Assembly (NCBI RefSeq): GCF_013085545.1
Contig: NZ_CP039543.1
Location: 1,550,001-1,614,000, forward strand
Direction of reading: 5' to 3'
Source of the DNA: Oceanidesulfovibrio marinus
GTDB taxonomy: Bacteria > Desulfobacterota > Desulfovibrionia > Desulfovibrionales > Desulfovibrionaceae
Length of the DNA stretch: 64,000 nt
The notes below the pieces were generated by a model that ran no database searches, was not told the DNA's origin, and saw only the letters and a list, made by a program, of their open reading frames with translations. Shown piece after piece: positions 61,440 through 64,000 of the stretch. The position numbers and the translations under genes were made by a program. Positions within the stretch are counted from its first letter, which is position 1, and every line of letters begins with the position of its first letter.

Positions 61440-62831
61440 ATGAAACAGATACTCTTGCATTCCATCACCGTACTGCTGGCGGCGTTCATCCTGGCCGTCC
61501 AACCCGCTTCGGCCGCAGAGAGCGTTACACTCAGCGACGATCAGGTCGCGGACATTGTACAGCGCTCCTATCAGTATGTCGCGATGTATAACGTCAACAA
61601 CAAGTTCGCCATCACCCAGGGCGGCTGGAACACCGTCGTTGCCGATACCACGCTCAAAGACCACACCCAGACGGACATCCCCCGGCCAAACAACGACACG
61701 TTGTACATTGGCTGTTTGCTGGACCTGCGCGAAGACGCCATGATCCTGGACATCCCGACGTTCGATTCGAAATACGTCTCCCTTATGGTCACGGCCTATG
61801 ACCACTACGTGGCCGTGCCCATGTCCACACGGCGGGGCGATTTTGCACAGCCCGAGCGGGTTCTGTTCTACTCTGAAAACACCAGAGGCTACGACGGCGA
61901 GCCCGTGGAGGGCGTGGACAGGACGATCAAGACCACGGGCGACTTCGTCTCCGCCGTCTTCCGGGTCATGCCCCACTTCAACGAGGCTAATCGTTCCCGA
62001 AAAATCATGGGCGCAATGCAGGAAGTAACGCTCACGTCGCTCTCGGAGTTCCAGGGAGGCGAGGCCAGACCGGCGAGCGATCCAGGTTTCCCTGCCATCG
62101 GCGCAACCGATCTGGACACGTACGAGAACAACCTGCTCGAAGTGATGCAGTTCGTCTTCAACCATGTGAAGTTCGACCCAAACAACCCTCTGGACCAGGC
62201 CGTGCTGGCGGATTACGCCCAGTTGGGTGTCGTCCCCGGCAAGGAGTACGACCCGTCCGCAGTCGCCCAAATCGATGGTGCGCGCTTTCGCAAAGCCGCC
62301 GACGGGTTCCGCCAATATGCGCTGGCCGCAATGCTTGATCCCGAAGTAACCGCGAGGATCACCCCGTTGATGTTCCAGCCCAAGGGACAAACAAGCCTGG
62401 AGGCGATCTCCATTCTTTCCGTTGTCGGCCCTCTCGGCATACCTGTTCAGGAGGCGGCCTACCCGGCGTTGAGCACGGCCGACGGCCAGACCATGAACGC
62501 GCTCAATGACTACGTCATCCGCATGAGCAAGGACGAGTTGCCTCCGGCCACAGCCTTCTGGTCCATGACCCTGTATGATACGGATAACGGGTTCTTCATT
62601 CCCAATGACCGCAAAAAATACAGCGTGGGCGAGAACGCGGGCATGGAGCTGAACAAGGACGGCGGCATCGAGGTCCACATCGCGGCCGAGAAGCCCGAGG
62701 GCGTGCCCGAAGCGAACTGGCTGCCTATCAACCGCAAGGACCAGAACCTGGACATCATCATGCGCATCTATGTGCCGGACCTGGAAAAGCTGAAGACCTG
62801 GAAGGCGCCGAAAATCGAAAAAGCGTCTTAG
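61440..62831 (+). CDS. Exported DUF1254/DUF1214 protein
   Basis: A 463-residue periplasmic protein with a signal peptide (MKQILLHSITVLLAAFILAVQPASA). The N-terminal DUF1254 part has GGWNTVVADTTLKDHTQTDIPRPNNDTLYIGCLLDLREDAMILDIPTF and SLMVTAYDHYVAVPMSTRRGDF. The C-terminal DUF1214 part has FWSMTLYDTDNGFFIPNDRKKYSVGENAGMELNKDGGIEVHIAAEKPEG and NWLPINRKDQNLDIIMRIYVP. Function of this family is not established. AGGAAGG precedes ATG 61440. It belongs to the outer-membrane protein operon opposite the sulfatases. Confidence 0.87.
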   Translation: MKQILLHSITVLLAAFILAVQPASAAESVTLSDDQVADIVQRSYQYVAMYNVNNKFAITQGGWNTVVADTTLKDHTQTDIPRPNNDTLYIGCLLDLREDAMILDIPTFDSKYVSLMVTAYDHYVAVPMSTRRGDFAQPERVLFYSENTRGYDGEPVEGVDRTIKTTGDFVSAVFRVMPHFNEANRSRKIMGAMQEVTLTSLSEFQGGEARPASDPGFPAIGATDLDTYENNLLEVMQFVFNHVKFDPNNPLDQAVLADYAQLGVVPGKEYDPSAVAQIDGARFRKAADGFRQYALAAMLDPEVTARITPLMFQPKGQTSLEAISILSVVGPLGIPVQEAAYPALSTADGQTMNALNDYVIRMSKDELPPATAFWSMTLYDTDNGFFIPNDRKKYSVGENAGMELNKDGGIEVHIAAEKPEGVPEANWLPINRKDQNLDIIMRIYVPDLEKLKTWKAPKIEKAS

Positions 62832-62955
62832 CAAAAGCAACAGGGCCGCTTCCGCCACGCCATGCGCCAGGGTGATCATGGGCAGGCGGTCGCGGCATTT
62901 GCCGAACCCCACGGGCCCCGTCGCGACACGGCACCAAGGCGTCTACCCTCGGGGG

Positions 62956-63909
62956 TCAGTTCCCCAGCTGCGCCGTCTCCAGCTGCGCCATCTGATGCAG
63001 CCGCTTGATGTCGCGCAGAGGCGGCGCGCCGAACAGCCGGCTGTACTCGCGGCTGAACTGCGACGCGCTCTCGTATCCCACCTGCAGCGCCGCGCTCGTG
63101 GCGTCCAGGTGATCCATGAGCATCAGCCGCCGCGCCTCGTGCAGCCGAATCCACTTCTGAAACTGCAAAGGGCTCATGGCCGTCAGCGCGCGGAAATGGT
63201 GGTGGAAGGACGACGTGCTCATCCCGGTGTGCGCGGCGAGATCGTCCACGCGCAGCTGTTGGGTGTAGTTCAGTTTCAGCCAGTCGATAGCCCGCGCGAT
63301 CTGATGGCTGTGGCTCCCTGCCGCGGCGATCTGCCGCAGCCGTGGCCCCTGACTCCCCACCAGCAGGCGGTAGGCGATCTCCCGCTGCACCAGAGGCGCA
63401 AGTATCGGTATGTCCTGCGGCGTATCGAGCAGATCGAGCAACCGCAGGAACGCGCCGAGCAACGGCAGCGACACCTCGCTGACAGCTATGCCGCGTTGTG
63501 CCTGCTGCGCCCGGGCCACGGGCAGGTTGCTGTCCACCATCAGCTGCGCGACCATCCGTAAATCGAGCTTCAACTTCAGCCCGAGGTACGGCGTCTCCTC
63601 GGTCGCCTCGGTCACCTGGGACACCACGGGCAACCCCACGGACGTAATCAGAGAATGGTGGGCGTCGTACCTGTACTCGTCTTCGCCCAGGAGCACGCGC
63701 TTGGCTCCCTGGGCCACCAGACAGATGCTCGGCTCGTGCATGTAGCTGGCCGGCTCCGTGGGCGCTGTGCATTTGTTAAGCCACAACCCGGGAACCGGCG
63801 TTTCCAGATGGCACTCTTTCCCTGTCAGCCGGCCCAGCTTTTCGGCCAGCGCACTGCGCGCGCCATTCAGGCCGTGGCCTTCCGGATATGGTATATACGA
63901 CTCGTGCAT
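62956..63909 (-). CDS. AraC-family transcriptional regulator (AraC_N type)
   Basis: A 317-residue regulator. The N-terminal cupin-like domain (PVPGLWLNKCTAPTEPASYMHEPSICLVAQGAKRVLLGEDEYRYDAHHSLITSVGLPVVSQV) belongs to the AraC_N group. The C-terminal HTH pair is LRVDDLAAHTGMSTSSFHHHFRALTAMSPLQFQKWIRLHEARRLMLMDHLDATSAALQVGYESASQFSREYSRLFGAPPLRDI. It converges on the DUF1254 gene and is the last complete gene of the window. AGGAGAG lies near its ATG. Members near oxidoreductases often sense small toxic compounds; the target here is outside the window or the neighbouring operon. Confidence 0.9.
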   Translation of the reverse strand: MHESYIPYPEGHGLNGARSALAEKLGRLTGKECHLETPVPGLWLNKCTAPTEPASYMHEPSICLVAQGAKRVLLGEDEYRYDAHHSLITSVGLPVVSQVTEATEETPYLGLKLKLDLRMVAQLMVDSNLPVARAQQAQRGIAVSEVSLPLLGAFLRLLDLLDTPQDIPILAPLVQREIAYRLLVGSQGPRLRQIAAAGSHSHQIARAIDWLKLNYTQQLRVDDLAAHTGMSTSSFHHHFRALTAMSPLQFQKWIRLHEARRLMLMDHLDATSAALQVGYESASQFSREYSRLFGAPPLRDIKRLHQMAQLETAQLGN

Positions 63910-64000
63910 GCAAACTCTCCTTGCCCCTGTCCTTATATAAGCCTGCTCCCTTTGGGCAATACACTCACCGTGGATTTTGGGCTATCAGGCAAGAATTCGG

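Overview
The window looks like a chromosomal segment of a marine, sulfate-reducing Desulfovibrio-type bacterium (Desulfovibrionales). The basis is moderately high GC, HdrCBA/Flx electron-bifurcation genes, a sulfonate pathway ending in sulfite, a TRAP transporter, many iron-sulfur proteins, sulfatases and multihaem cytochromes. Gene density is high. There is one tRNA (Leu, CAA) and I saw no CRISPR array, prophage or intact IS element.

Layout. 1-2.3 kb: N-terminal part of uvrA, a DUF554 membrane protein and tRNA-Leu with its promoter. 2.7-16.2 kb (all minus strand): an amine/amino-acid catabolic locus. It reads from a CI-like S24 repressor through a glutamine-synthetase-like ligase and a three-gene GlxBCD/MgsABC-type glutamate-synthase-like set. 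A five-gene HcnABC/dye-linked proline dehydrogenase-like flavin/iron-sulfur amine dehydrogenase follows, then RidA, an APC permease, a periplasmic WD40 protein and two orphan proteins. The gene content resembles the gamma-glutamylmethylamide/N-methylglutamate pathway with a different dehydrogenase, which would be unusual in a sulfate reducer.

16.7-23.1 kb (minus): a DmsABC-like molybdoenzyme with TorD chaperone, a small exported protein and a PAS/LuxR regulator. 23.7-29.7 kb (plus): a three-gene signalling operon (dCACHE hybrid kinase with HPt, REC-HD-GYP, REC-kinase).

29.9-39.4 kb: a sigma-54 activator divergent from a DHPS/sulfolactate degradation operon (hydroxyacid dehydrogenase, TRAP DctPQM, aldehyde dehydrogenase, SuyA, SuyB) with a clear -24/-12 promoter and the remnant of an aldehyde:ferredoxin oxidoreductase gene. 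39.6-47 kb: hdrCBA-flxD-flxB/C/A and a ferritin-like protein. The two blocks fit together: DHPS oxidation makes NADH, SuyAB releases sulfite, and Flx-Hdr could turn NADH into reduced ferredoxin plus reduced DsrC for sulfite reduction.

47-49.1 kb is a scrappy patch: a TrfA-like replication initiator, a glutaredoxin-like gene broken by a 7-bp tandem duplication, and a truncated antiporter. 49.2-53.3 kb: a cytochrome b/Rieske complex whose cytochrome c partner is an octahaem-HEAT-TPR protein. 53.4-63.9 kb: two exported sulfatases, a periplasmic HAD hydrolase, two outer-membrane barrel-type proteins, a DUF1254/DUF1214 protein and two AraC regulators, probably one system for scavenging a sulfate ester. 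All functional calls are from reading motifs and context; no database search was possible.
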